Below are positions 16,873 through 25,073 of a stretch of 64,000 nucleotides of DNA, piece after piece. Numbering within the stretch: position 1 is the first letter of the stretch; each line of letters opens with the position of its first letter. The position numbers were made by a program, and so were the translations under genes. This DNA comes from Pedobacter rhizosphaerae. Lineage in GTDB: Bacteria; Bacteroidota; Bacteroidia; Sphingobacteriales; Sphingobacteriaceae. Below the pieces are notes generated by a model that worked only from the letters and a program-made list of their open reading frames with translations, was not told the origin of the DNA and searched no databases. The DNA lies in NCBI RefSeq assembly GCF_900111155.1, contig NZ_FOGG01000021.1, forward strand, positions 27,973 through 91,972. Reading direction: 5' to 3'.

Positions 16873-17547
16873 CTACTTTTTAGTGCTCACATTTACTTTT
16901 CTGGCATTTATCAAATAAATAAAATTAAGCATACAAAAGGAGGCTATAGCACCAAACGTATGCCACAGAAAATGAGTGCCCATAGTGAGGATTCCCCACT
17001 TATCTGCAATTCTAAAAGTAAGGGCAAAAACAAAGGATACCAATGCAAAACCTACCCATTTGCCATTATTCCAATCGGTTTTAACAAGAAAACCAAATAC
17101 AGGAAACAGAACCAACGAAGCCATAAAAGCATAGTTAATATTAATAAAGATTTGAAAATCTCCGTTAGAAAAAAGTCTCCTGATGAAAAACTGAAAAATA
17201 GCATAAACAACCACAATCAGAACTGCGTAATACCACTTTGTAATTTTTGCTAAAAAATAAACCCCTGCAGAAAGGCATAAGAGCATAATAGGCATCCAAT
17301 CCATCAAAATAAAAATGGGCCAACGCCTTAAGCTGTGGTAAGTTGTACCACCAATTCCGCCAATATAAAGCAATACCAGGGCGGCAGTTAAAAAAGTATG
17401 CTGCTTAAAATCACCACGCAATTTAATGGTCCAGAATACTGCAATAGCCAAAAAGAAACAACTGGTTATGGCATTTAGCGGCTCTGGAAAAAACTGGCTG
17501 AGATTGGTTTCGGTGTACATGGTGCCACCATCTGGAGGATTCTGCAT
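16873..17547 (-). CDS. CREST-superfamily (alkaline-ceramidase-like) membrane protein
   Basis: 224 residues with about seven membrane segments. The pattern of the CREST hydrolases (alkaline ceramidase, PAQR receptors, Per1) is visible: N-terminal Glu/Asn (ETNLSQFFPEPLNAITSCFF), GTTYHSLRRW with Ser and His after TM2, ILMDWMPIMLL with Asp in TM3, and THFLWHTFGAIA with two His in the last segment. These Ser/Asp/His residues bind zinc in known members. Bacteroidota make sphingolipids, so a ceramidase role is attractive but unproven. An alternative start at 17520 (MYTETN) is possible; I keep the longer one. Monocistronic. Confidence 0.75.
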   Translation of the reverse strand: MQNPPDGGTMYTETNLSQFFPEPLNAITSCFFLAIAVFWTIKLRGDFKQHTFLTAALVLLYIGGIGGTTYHSLRRWPIFILMDWMPIMLLCLSAGVYFLAKITKWYYAVLIVVVYAIFQFFIRRLFSNGDFQIFININYAFMASLVLFPVFGFLVKTDWNNGKWVGFALVSFVFALTFRIADKWGILTMGTHFLWHTFGAIASFCMLNFIYLINARKVNVSTKK

Positions 17548-17680
17548 AAAACACTATTAATTTTAAAACGTTCGGTAATTTTTAATATTTGCCCACTACT
17601 TCAAAGCGTTGATAAATTAACAATCCTAAGGCATATTTTTACGTAAAAAGTTAGCGACTTTCGTATAACATTAAACTAAC

Positions 17681-18241
17681 ATGGAAAAATATAAACTTTT
17701 TATGCTGATGCTGGGCTGTAAACCCAAAGGTCGCCACACAGAGCAGCACGATATATTTTTTGGCATCGCCCTGAATTTAAAAAATCTTATTCCCGAGCTC
17801 CATGCCTTTTGGCCCGAAGCCAAAGATAAACTGCATATTGATGCCTGGAGAGAGGTGAATTATGTTGACGATTATAAGGTGGAGATTGTCTCTGCTACGG
17901 CTCAACGGGAGAACGAACAAAGCCTGTTCTTTCTTAATCTTGGCGGCTACCGGCCTGATGAATTTGATGAGCCTCACTATAAAATGCTTCTGGTTACCCA
18001 TGATAAAGCTACTGCCATTAAGCGGGCAAAAGAATCTGCATTTTACCTCCATAATGGTTTCAAGGGAGCAGTTTCTCATATCGATGATAAGTATGGTGTA
18101 GATGTAGACGATGTTTTCGAAATTGAGGATATTTTAAGCAAGCAAACCCGGAAACAATTCAAACTTAAACTAATGCCTGCCAATCAAATGATAGCAGATG
18201 AAATTCATTTGGGTTATCTTCCTTTAAGAAATATTAAATAG
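17681..18241 (+). CDS. DUF1543-domain protein
   Basis: 186 residues, no signal or membrane segment. LFMLMLGCKPKGRHTEQHD begins the first DUF1543 unit (about 5-65) and LFFLNLGGYRPDEFDEPHYK begins a second, similar unit (about 85-150), so it is an internal duplication, as usual for this family. No function is established for DUF1543. It ends with a basic/Gln-containing helix and is monocistronic. Confidence 0.82.
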   Translation: MEKYKLFMLMLGCKPKGRHTEQHDIFFGIALNLKNLIPELHAFWPEAKDKLHIDAWREVNYVDDYKVEIVSATAQRENEQSLFFLNLGGYRPDEFDEPHYKMLLVTHDKATAIKRAKESAFYLHNGFKGAVSHIDDKYGVDVDDVFEIEDILSKQTRKQFKLKLMPANQMIADEIHLGYLPLRNIK

Positions 18242-18291
18242 GCCTGCAGTTTCCGCCAAGCGAGCCTTTTATTCCGGGAGTTAAATCGAGG

Positions 18292-18346
18292 CCAGTTGTC
18301 GAAAGACCAGATTGAGTATTTTAGCGCATCTCGACAGGCTCAACGC
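18292..18346. repeat. Partial copy of the TCGACAGGCTCAACG palindromic repeat
   Basis: GTTGTCGAAAGACC and, 30 bp on, CATCTCGACAGGCTCAACGC repeat the arms of the elements at 2.1, 8.6 and 41.5 kb, with weaker pairing. Just after it, TATGAGG-TAG-CCTCATA (18371-18387) is a separate perfect 7-bp hairpin in the hisS upstream region. Confidence 0.55.
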
Positions 18347-18418
18347 AACAGATTAGAATGGAACAATAAGTATGAGGTAGCCTCATATTGTTAAAAAAAC
18401 AATTTCTAAACATTTTTG

Positions 18419-18426
18419 TACTTTTG
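18419..18426 (+). promoter_or_regulatory. Candidate -7 box of hisS
   Basis: TACTTTTG matches TAnnTTTG and ends 5 nt before the hisS ATG, so the transcript would have almost no leader. No TTG at the expected -33 distance. Confidence 0.4.
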
Positions 18427-18431
18427 CCGCT

Positions 18432-19829
18432 ATGTCAGTTATCAAACCCTCATTAGCAAAAGGTACACGCGATTTTACTCCAGTAGAAATGGTAAAACGC
18501 AATTTTATCTACGATACCATTAAAACAGTTTTCAAAAAATATGGCTATGCTGAAATTCAGACACCAAGTTTTGAAAACCTTTCTACGCTAACAGGAAAAT
18601 ATGGCGATGAGGGCGATAAATTGATCTTCAAAATATTAAATAGTGGAGAATTTTTAAAAGATCCAAAAAAGAAAGATTTTGATTTTGCAGCTGAAGAAAA
18701 CAGCAACAAGCTTATTCCGATGATTTCTGAAAAAGCTTTACGCTACGATTTAACTGTTCCTTTTGCACGTTACGTGGTAATGCACCAAAATGAAATTACT
18801 TTACCTTTTAAGCGTTTCCAGGTTCAACCGGTTTGGCGTGCAGATCGCCCTCAAAAAGGTCGTTACCGCGAATTTTATCAATGTGATGTTGATGTAGTAG
18901 GTTCGGCAAGCTTATTAAATGAGGCTGAATTTATTTTAATCTACAACGAAGCTTTATCTAATCTCGGATTAAAAGATTTCAGCATCAAAATCAATAATAG
19001 AAAAATTCTATCTGGCATTGCCGAAATTATTGGTAAACCTGAACTGATCATTGACATGACGGTAGCCATTGATAAACTGGATAAAATCGGATTGGATGGG
19101 GTAAGCAAAGAATTATTAGAACGTGGTTTTACTGAAGCAGACCTGGAAAAACTTCGTCCTGTTATTTTATTGGAGGGATCGAATACCGAAAAGTTAGCCA
19201 GTTTAAAAACAGTACTGGCACAATCTGAAACAGGCTTAAAAGGCATTGCAGAAATTGAACAGGTTTTTGAATATGTAGAAAGCCTGATTGCCTACAGCTT
19301 ACCATTAACGGCGAAGCTAGAACTTGATATTACTTTAGCGCGCGGGCTAAACTACTACACCGGATGTATTTTTGAGGTTAAAACCAATGAGGTAGCCATG
19401 GGCAGCATTGGTGGAGGTGGTCGTTACGACGATTTAACCGGTATGTTTGGCTTGAAGGATTTAACTGGCGTTGGAGTTTCATTTGGTGCCGACCGCATTT
19501 ACGATGTACTGGAAGAACTTGATCTTTTCCCAACGGCTACTGAAATTGGCACAAAAGTGTTAATTAGTAACTTCGATGCCGAAGCAGAGAAATACGCCCT
19601 TCCTGTTCTTCAACAGTTAAGAAATGCTGGAATAGCCGCAGAATTATATCCATCGGCTGCAAAGCTGAAAAAGCAAATGGCCTATGCCGATGCTAAGAAA
19701 ATTCCCTATGTAGTTTTAGTTGGTGGAGATGAAATGGCCAGCGGCGAACTTACTTTAAAAGATATGCAGAGCGGTGAACAGAAGAAACTAAGCGTTTTAG
19801 GTATTCTGGATTTGTTGAAAGGAGCATAA
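18432..19829 (+). CDS. hisS: Histidine-tRNA ligase
   Basis: 465 residues. It charges tRNA-His and is essential. Class II synthetase motifs: motif 2 QPVWRADRPQKGRYREFYQC near 137-156, the histidine-specific LARGLNYYTGCIFE near 299-312, and motif 3 GGGGRYDDLTGMFG with GVSFGADRIYDVL near 346-360. The C-terminal anticodon-binding domain (about 375-460; KVLISNFDAEAEKYALPVLQ, VLVGGDEMASGELTLKDM) is complete. The N-terminus KPSLAKGTRDFTP supports the start. Confidence 0.97.
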   Translation: MSVIKPSLAKGTRDFTPVEMVKRNFIYDTIKTVFKKYGYAEIQTPSFENLSTLTGKYGDEGDKLIFKILNSGEFLKDPKKKDFDFAAEENSNKLIPMISEKALRYDLTVPFARYVVMHQNEITLPFKRFQVQPVWRADRPQKGRYREFYQCDVDVVGSASLLNEAEFILIYNEALSNLGLKDFSIKINNRKILSGIAEIIGKPELIIDMTVAIDKLDKIGLDGVSKELLERGFTEADLEKLRPVILLEGSNTEKLASLKTVLAQSETGLKGIAEIEQVFEYVESLIAYSLPLTAKLELDITLARGLNYYTGCIFEVKTNEVAMGSIGGGGRYDDLTGMFGLKDLTGVGVSFGADRIYDVLEELDLFPTATEIGTKVLISNFDAEAEKYALPVLQQLRNAGIAAELYPSAAKLKKQMAYADAKKIPYVVLVGGDEMASGELTLKDMQSGEQKKLSVLGILDLLKGA

Positions 19830-19842
19830 CTATAGCGGGTTA

Positions 19843-20420
19843 AGTTTTTACCATGTAAGCACATATTAAGAACCACAGATGGTGAAAAAAAATAGCTTAA
19901 AAATTTTTACCATATAAGTCATGTGAGTACATTTTAAGAACCACCCCCGCCACACTACCTGCAATACGGCTCGATTGGTTATGGGTTGCGGGTTATGGGT
20001 TATGAGCCATGGCGTATAAACCAATATTTCTTAAATGGCTTATATGGTGAAAAAAAATAGGTTAAAAATTTTTACCATATAAGACATGTGAGGACATCTT
20101 AAGAAACCACCCCCGCCACACTACCTGCAATACGGCTCAATTGGTTATGGGTTGCGGGTTATGGGTTATGAGCCATGGCGTATAAACCAACATTCCTTAT
20201 ATTTCTTAAATGGCTTATATGGTGAAAAAAAATAGGTTAAATTTTTTTTCATATAAGACATGTGAGGACATCTTAAGAACCACCCCCGCCACACTACCTG
20301 CAATACGGCTAGATTGGTTATAGGTTGCGAGTTATGGGTTGCGGGTCACGGGGCATAAATCAACATCACTTATATTTTCTTAAATGACTTAAATGGTGAA
20401 AAAAAATACGCTTCCTGGTT
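19843..20420. repeat. Imperfect tandem repeat, ~165-175-bp unit, three full copies plus partial ends
   Basis: Units begin ATGGTGAAAAAAAATA at 19879, 20044, 20219 and a partial at 20393 (spacings 165, 175, 174). Each carries ACCACCCCCGCCACACTACC, an internal GGTTATGGGTTGCGGG series and a CTTATATTTCTTAAATGGC tail, then AAATTTTTACCATATAAG. A partial unit lies at 19843-19878. No conserved reading frame and no unique spacers, so neither a gene nor a CRISPR. Fills the gap between hisS and the AhpD-like gene. Confidence 0.88.
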
Positions 20421-20503
20421 AACAAGCTCCATTTCTTAAACTAGTTTAAGTTTTTTGATCTCGATGATGCGGAACTTTACATCGTAATCAAAATACAAAA
20501 GAC

Positions 20504-20938
20504 ATGGAAAACAGAATAAACATCCAAGAAGTAGAACCAGCTGCCTATCAGGCTATGTTTGGCTTAGAAAAATATCTATCTACCAGTAAAGTTGATCCAA
20601 TCCTGTTGGAACTCATCAAAATGCGTGCATCGCAAATTAATGGCTGTGCTTTTTGCTTGAACATGCATTCGGCAGATGCCCGTAAAATTGGGGAAACTGA
20701 ACAACGCTTATATTTATTAAGTGCCTGGAGAGAAACGAATTTATTTACAGAAAAAGAGCAGGCAGTGATTGCCTTAACCGAAGAAGTAACACTAATTGCC
20801 AACCACGTTTCTGATGCTACTTACCAAAAAGCTGCTGGTTTCTTTAATGAAAAGGAACTTGCACAGATTATTATGGCCATTGTAACCATCAATGCCTGGA
20901 ACAGAATTGCCATTACTTCTAAAACTATTGTGGGGTAG
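20504..20938 (+). CDS. AhpD-like / carboxymuconolactone-decarboxylase-family protein
   Basis: 144 residues, cytoplasmic, all-helical. The redox motif GCAFCLNMHSADAR (Cys48, Cys51, His55) is the AhpD core, used to reduce peroxides or to feed electrons to AhpC in known members. ELIKMRASQING before it is also characteristic. The Cys pair and His are intact, which favours a thiol peroxidase-type role over the decarboxylase branch. No peroxiredoxin gene or regulator sits beside it. The gene stands alone between the tandem repeat and the pectin locus. Confidence 0.85.
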   Translation: MENRINIQEVEPAAYQAMFGLEKYLSTSKVDPILLELIKMRASQINGCAFCLNMHSADARKIGETEQRLYLLSAWRETNLFTEKEQAVIALTEEVTLIANHVSDATYQKAAGFFNEKELAQIIMAIVTINAWNRIAITSKTIVG

Positions 20939-20949
20939 TTGGAATTATT

Positions 20950-21085
20950 CAATGAGTGAATTAGTGAGTGAGAGAATGATTGAATGAGTGAATGAGTGAT
21001 TGAATGATAGAATTAGAGAATAAGTGAGTGACAGGCCAGCTATTCACATTCAAAACTCAATCATTCACTCATTCTATCATTTTAA
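20950..21085. repeat. Low-complexity GAATGAGTGA repeat forming an inverted repeat
   Basis: About nine degenerate copies of GAATGAGTGA/GAATGATTGA on one side (20950-21030) and the reverse complement TCAATCATTCACTCATTCTA (about 21057-21077) on the other, between two convergent genes. It can fold into a hairpin and may act as a terminator. A shorter version follows the terminator at 39557-39600. Confidence 0.6.
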
Positions 21086-21871
21086 AATAACTATTTTCTT
21101 CATTTCGTTGTAAACCAATCTGGCAACCGCCCTGGCGCCTTCTGGCTGAAAATGGGTATTATCTTGCTGTCCCTTTGGATAGGCTTCATATTTTGCAGAA
21201 TCCAGATTCATGAAATAATGCCGGGTAACATAATCTTGTCCCTTTTTACTAAAAGATTCTGCTGAAATTGCAGTAAGATCTATTAATGGAACGTTTAATT
21301 CCTTAGCTACATCCTTTACTGCCTGCGGGTATTCGCCATGTGCGCTGCCTAACTGCCCATTTTTCCATGGATAATTTCTCGTTACAGGGGTAATTAATAT
21401 CGGAATAGCACCTTTTCCTCTACTTTCTTTTACATACATCCTTAAAAAGTCTTTGTACCCCGGAACATCTACATATCGATCTGGTTTATCCTTTGCAGCA
21501 TCATTATGTCCAAATTGAATGAGCACCAGATCATTTTTCTCTAAAGTATCTAAAATGGGTTTCCAACGGCCTTCTTCAAAAAAGCTTCTGGTACTTCTAC
21601 CGCCTTTGGCTCTATCTAAAACAACAGCACTATCTCCTTTAATTAAAGGCTTTAAATTTTTTAAACTTTCGTGATGCAACAAAGGTTGAAGCACTTGCCC
21701 CCAACCCATAAGCGGATATCTCTTCTTATTGTAATCACGCTCCAAACTATAGTCGGCAACAGTAGAATCACCAATCAGGTAAACCTTGATCGGTTTTGGT
21801 TTTAAAACGAACGACAGGAGGAGCGTTGTTACTAATCCTGCAATCGTGAATATTACTTTCCTTTTAGTCAT
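21077..21871 (-). CDS. Rhamnogalacturonan acetylesterase (CE12), copy 1
   Basis: 264 residues, SGNH-hydrolase fold. It removes acetyl groups from pectin backbone. Block I is VYLIGDSTVADYS with the nucleophilic Ser near 36, GWGQVL follows, AKGGRSTRSF gives the oxyanion Gly, LIQFGHNDAAKD the oxyanion Asn, and DNTHFQPEGARAVARL the catalytic Asp/His. All four blocks are intact. The N-terminus (MTKRKVIFTIAGLVTTLLLS) is an uncleaved anchor or signal peptide. It lies at the left end of the pectin locus with GH43 in the same direction, 194 bp apart. The second copy at 39.6 kb is a clear paralogue, not a close duplicate. Confidence 0.9.
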   Translation of the reverse strand: MTKRKVIFTIAGLVTTLLLSFVLKPKPIKVYLIGDSTVADYSLERDYNKKRYPLMGWGQVLQPLLHHESLKNLKPLIKGDSAVVLDRAKGGRSTRSFFEEGRWKPILDTLEKNDLVLIQFGHNDAAKDKPDRYVDVPGYKDFLRMYVKESRGKGAIPILITPVTRNYPWKNGQLGSAHGEYPQAVKDVAKELNVPLIDLTAISAESFSKKGQDYVTRHYFMNLDSAKYEAYPKGQQDNTHFQPEGARAVARLVYNEMKKIVILK

Positions 21872-22065
21872 AACTTTTAAATTGTTAATTACCGCCTTCC
21901 ACCTGTTAATAACCAGCCTGTTTATGTTAATATCTTAAACAACCTTGTTAATTACCCTCAATATCATGTTAGCATTTATCCATTAATGATTAACTTATCC
22001 ACGCTGTATGTGAATATCCTTTTTATGGGAAACAGAAATTGTGGATAAAACTTTTCAAATTAACC

Positions 22066-23700
22066 TTACAACGATATCCTGAACCAGTCATATTCCGCAA
22101 TCCCCGAATCGTTGGTCTGTGTATCGCGAATCGCAAACAGCCCCACTTTAGCTCCAATCCATTGCCCCGCCGTAGCTTGAAAGGCCTCTCCTACATTGGT
22201 AAAGTTTATTCCATCTTCGCTATAAGCAAATTGACACCTGGAACCATTTAGTACTTTAACACGAAAATAGACGGTACCTGATTTTAGCTTTACCAGCTCC
22301 TTCAAATTCTCTGCTTTGCCTTTATCGGCACTCTGGCAAACCCCATAAACAATGTAAAGGCCGTCTTTTTTACTCTTCAAACTTATTTGCGCATAGCTTC
22401 TTCCCATCACTACTAATCCTGTTTGTTCGTTTTCGAGTTTGAGATTTGGTTTAAAAGTTACCTTCGTGCTGGCCGTAAATTCGTCGGCAGGAAACTTTTG
22501 CATCAGCAAGGCCGGCACATCCCACAGGTTCTTAGCCTCATCGGGAATTTTAGCCGTATATAATTTTAACAGGCCGTTAGCGGCATCGGTAAAAAGCCAG
22601 GTAGGCTGAGGATTGGCTTGCCATTGCCATTGTAAGCCCAGTTTTGCTGTACTAAATTCATCACTCTCTACTGGTGTACTTATGGGATAGCTTTTGCCCA
22701 CATTGGGCTTTTTGTAAGTAAACACAGGCTCTCCTTTCCCATCTCCATCTTTATCTATACCTATAACCGGCCAATCGTTTACCCATTTCATCGGTTGCAA
22801 ATGCACCACACGACCGTAAGCATCCTTATCCTGAAAGTGTAAGAACCAGTCTTCGCCTGTTGGTGTATTTACCCAGGCACCCTGATGCGGCCCGTTAACA
22901 CCAGATTTTCCTTCATCCATGGCTACCCGCCGTTCATAAGGGCCGTAAATATTCTTGCTTCTTAAAATTAATTGCCAGCCTGTTGAAACTCCTCCGGCAG
23001 GAGCAAACAAATAATAATAGCCATTTCGCTTATAAAACTTAGGCCCTTCAATAGTAGGATCTAGTTCATGTCCATCATATACAATCCTTCCTGTTTCAGT
23101 TGCTTTAGAACCGTCATTGGTAAGGGGCATTACTGCCAAAACACTTTTAATGCCTGCCCTGCTTCCTGCATAGGCGTAAGCGAGGTAAGCTTTGTTATCC
23201 TCATCCCAAAACGGACAAGGATCAATTAATCCCTTACCGGCAATTACCAATTCGGGTTTCGACCATTCGCCGGTAATCGTTTTGGCTTTAGTAAGATAGA
23301 TGCCAAAATCCGGATCAGGGTAATAAATATAAAATTCTCCGTTTCGGAAACGAATAGATGGAGCCCAAACGCCATTGCCATGTTGCGTTTTCTCGAAATG
23401 CTCAAATGGAGGTTGTCTCTTTAATGCATGACCAATAATTTTCCAGTTCACCAAATCTTTAGAATGGAGAATAGGTAATCCCGGTACGGCATCAAAACTA
23501 GAGGCAATGAGGTAGAAGTCTTCCCCAACCCTTATCGCATCCGGATCAGAATAATCGGCATTAATTACCGGGTTTTTATAGGTTCCATTTCCCTGATCGG
23601 CTACCCAAACTTTAGAAATATATGAAGTTGGTACTGTTTGTTGTGCAAAACCGGATAGGGTAAGCAGGCCAATGCTTAACGTAAGGATATTTTTTTTCAT
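22066..23700 (-). CDS. Glycoside hydrolase family 43 enzyme with C-terminal beta-sandwich
   Basis: 544 residues from the ATG at 23700, which gives the signal peptide MKKNILTLSIGLLTLSGFAQ; an upstream ATG at 23793 would bury it. Five-bladed propeller: ADYSDPDAIRVGEDFY (catalytic base Asp region near 50), KGLIDPCPFWDED (Asp, near 158) and PTIEGPKFY (acid Glu near 213). The C-terminal half (about 340-544; SPISTPVESDEFS is seen as 'STPVESDEFSTAKLGLQWQW') is the xylosidase-type concanavalin-like domain. GH43 enzymes remove arabinose or xylose; in a pectin locus arabinan or arabinogalactan side chains are the likely target. Transcribed away from the operator at 23.79 kb. Confidence 0.88.
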   Translation of the reverse strand: MKKNILTLSIGLLTLSGFAQQTVPTSYISKVWVADQGNGTYKNPVINADYSDPDAIRVGEDFYLIASSFDAVPGLPILHSKDLVNWKIIGHALKRQPPFEHFEKTQHGNGVWAPSIRFRNGEFYIYYPDPDFGIYLTKAKTITGEWSKPELVIAGKGLIDPCPFWDEDNKAYLAYAYAGSRAGIKSVLAVMPLTNDGSKATETGRIVYDGHELDPTIEGPKFYKRNGYYYLFAPAGGVSTGWQLILRSKNIYGPYERRVAMDEGKSGVNGPHQGAWVNTPTGEDWFLHFQDKDAYGRVVHLQPMKWVNDWPVIGIDKDGDGKGEPVFTYKKPNVGKSYPISTPVESDEFSTAKLGLQWQWQANPQPTWLFTDAANGLLKLYTAKIPDEAKNLWDVPALLMQKFPADEFTASTKVTFKPNLKLENEQTGLVVMGRSYAQISLKSKKDGLYIVYGVCQSADKGKAENLKELVKLKSGTVYFRVKVLNGSRCQFAYSEDGINFTNVGEAFQATAGQWIGAKVGLFAIRDTQTNDSGIAEYDWFRISL

Positions 23701-23788
23701 TGTGTAGCTATCAGACCAGTTTAAACGGTCAAATATTTGGTTATAAACAAGATTAGCTCTTTTTTTTGGGGCGCACAACAAAAGATTA

Positions 23789-23801
23789 TGCAATCGTTCC
23801 C
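23789..23801. promoter_or_regulatory. Candidate LacI-family operator between GH43 and CE8
   Basis: TGCAATCGTTCCC, identical over 13 bp to the copy beside lacI at 48388-48400. It lies in the 259-bp divergent gap between GH43 (minus) and the pectinesterase (plus), so one site could control both. Confidence 0.65.
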
Positions 23802-23959
23802 GTCATCGTTTGCGGTTTTTTATCTGATCGAAACTCATCTTTCATGATAAATAATGTTTAAAATTGCTCGTCATATATATTTAGTTTTAGAATACGGCTG
23901 CGCTTGGATAATACCCCCATTACGTAGCCTATTTTTTTTAACACCTAACCAAATTGCAG

Positions 23960-24931
23960 ATGAAAACCTTATTCTTCCTCCTGTTAACTGCTGTTTGCTT
24001 CTCTGCAAATGCCATTCACAGTAAGCCAGATTTCATTGTTGCTGCAGATGGCAGCGGAAATTTCAAAACCGTTCAGGAAGCGATCAATGCTGTACCCGAT
24101 TTCAGGAAAAAGGAAACCATTATATTTATTAAAAAAGGTATTTATAAAGAGAAGCTGATATTGGCTGCATCTAAACATCACGTTAAGCTGATAGGAGAAA
24201 GTCTTAATGAAACCGTTCTGACCTATGATGATTATGCACAAAAGAAAAATGCCTTTGGTGAAGAAAAAGGCACTTCAGGATCATCCAGCTTCTTTATTTA
24301 TGGAGAAGGCTTTTCTGCGGAAAACATCACTTTTGAAAATTCTTCTGGTCCGGTAGGGCAAGCTGTTGCGGTTTGGGCTGGTGGCGACAAGCTCACATTT
24401 AATAATTGCAGGTTTTTAGGTTTTCAAGATACGCTTTACACATACGGCGGGAATAATCGTCAATATTATAAGAACTGCTATATAGAGGGAACTGTGGATT
24501 TTATCTTTGGCGCTTCTACTGCCTGGTTCGAAAACTGTACTATTTTTTGTAAAAAAGGAGGCTATATCACTGCCGCTTCAACAGCCGATACCACCAAATA
24601 TGGTTATGTTTTTAACCAATGTAAGGTTAAAGGTAATGCGCCTGATAACAGTTTCTACCTGGGCAGGCCCTGGCGACCATATGCCAAAGTTGCTTTTTTA
24701 AATTGCGAATTACCTGCACTGATCAGAGCAGAAGGCTGGCACAACTGGGGTAAAGAAAGCAATGAAAAAACAGCTTATTACGCTGAATATAAGAGCACTG
24801 GCAAAGGTGCACAAACTGATAAAAGGGTAAGTTGGTCTCATCAGCTCACAACTGATGAATACCAAACTTATATTTTGGAAAACGTTTTCCGTGGATGGAA
24901 TCCAGAAGCCAAACAAACAGCAAATAACTGA
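23960..24931 (+). CDS. Pectinesterase (CE8), copy 1
   Basis: 323 residues from the ATG at 23960; a TTG two codons upstream is not needed. Signal peptide MKTLFFLLLTAVCFSANA. Right-handed beta-helix that removes methyl esters from homogalacturonan. Motifs: GQAVAVWAGGDKL, FQDTLYTYGG (catalytic Asp near 156), VDFIFGAS (Asp near 181) and LGRPWRPYAK (Arg near 236), all intact. First gene of the plus-strand pectin operon, with the candidate operator 160 bp upstream. It prepares chains for the polygalacturonase and pectate lyase encoded downstream. Confidence 0.93.
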   Translation: MKTLFFLLLTAVCFSANAIHSKPDFIVAADGSGNFKTVQEAINAVPDFRKKETIIFIKKGIYKEKLILAASKHHVKLIGESLNETVLTYDDYAQKKNAFGEEKGTSGSSSFFIYGEGFSAENITFENSSGPVGQAVAVWAGGDKLTFNNCRFLGFQDTLYTYGGNNRQYYKNCYIEGTVDFIFGASTAWFENCTIFCKKGGYITAASTADTTKYGYVFNQCKVKGNAPDNSFYLGRPWRPYAKVAFLNCELPALIRAEGWHNWGKESNEKTAYYAEYKSTGKGAQTDKRVSWSHQLTTDEYQTYILENVFRGWNPEAKQTANN

Positions 24932-24980
24932 CAATAAACAACTTAAATAGACAAAACCTATTTTAAAGCACCATTTCTTT

Positions 24981-24994
24981 GGCAACGATTGCAT
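24981..24994. promoter_or_regulatory. Candidate LacI-family operator upstream of GH28
   Basis: GGCAACGATTGCAT, reverse complement ATGCAATCGTTGCC: one difference from TGCAATCGTTCCC at the third-last base. It lies in the gap before the GH28 gene (ATG 25074). Confidence 0.6.
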
Positions 24995-25073
24995 AGATTT
25001 CTCTTCTGTTTTACCCTCAAAGGCCGTACACTTGTTATTACAATAACCAAATATTATTTAACAGTTGCAGCTA

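Noticed and set aside
19843..20420. Tandem array read as CRISPR
   Set aside because: Units are contiguous ~170-bp repeats without unique spacers, and no cas gene is near.
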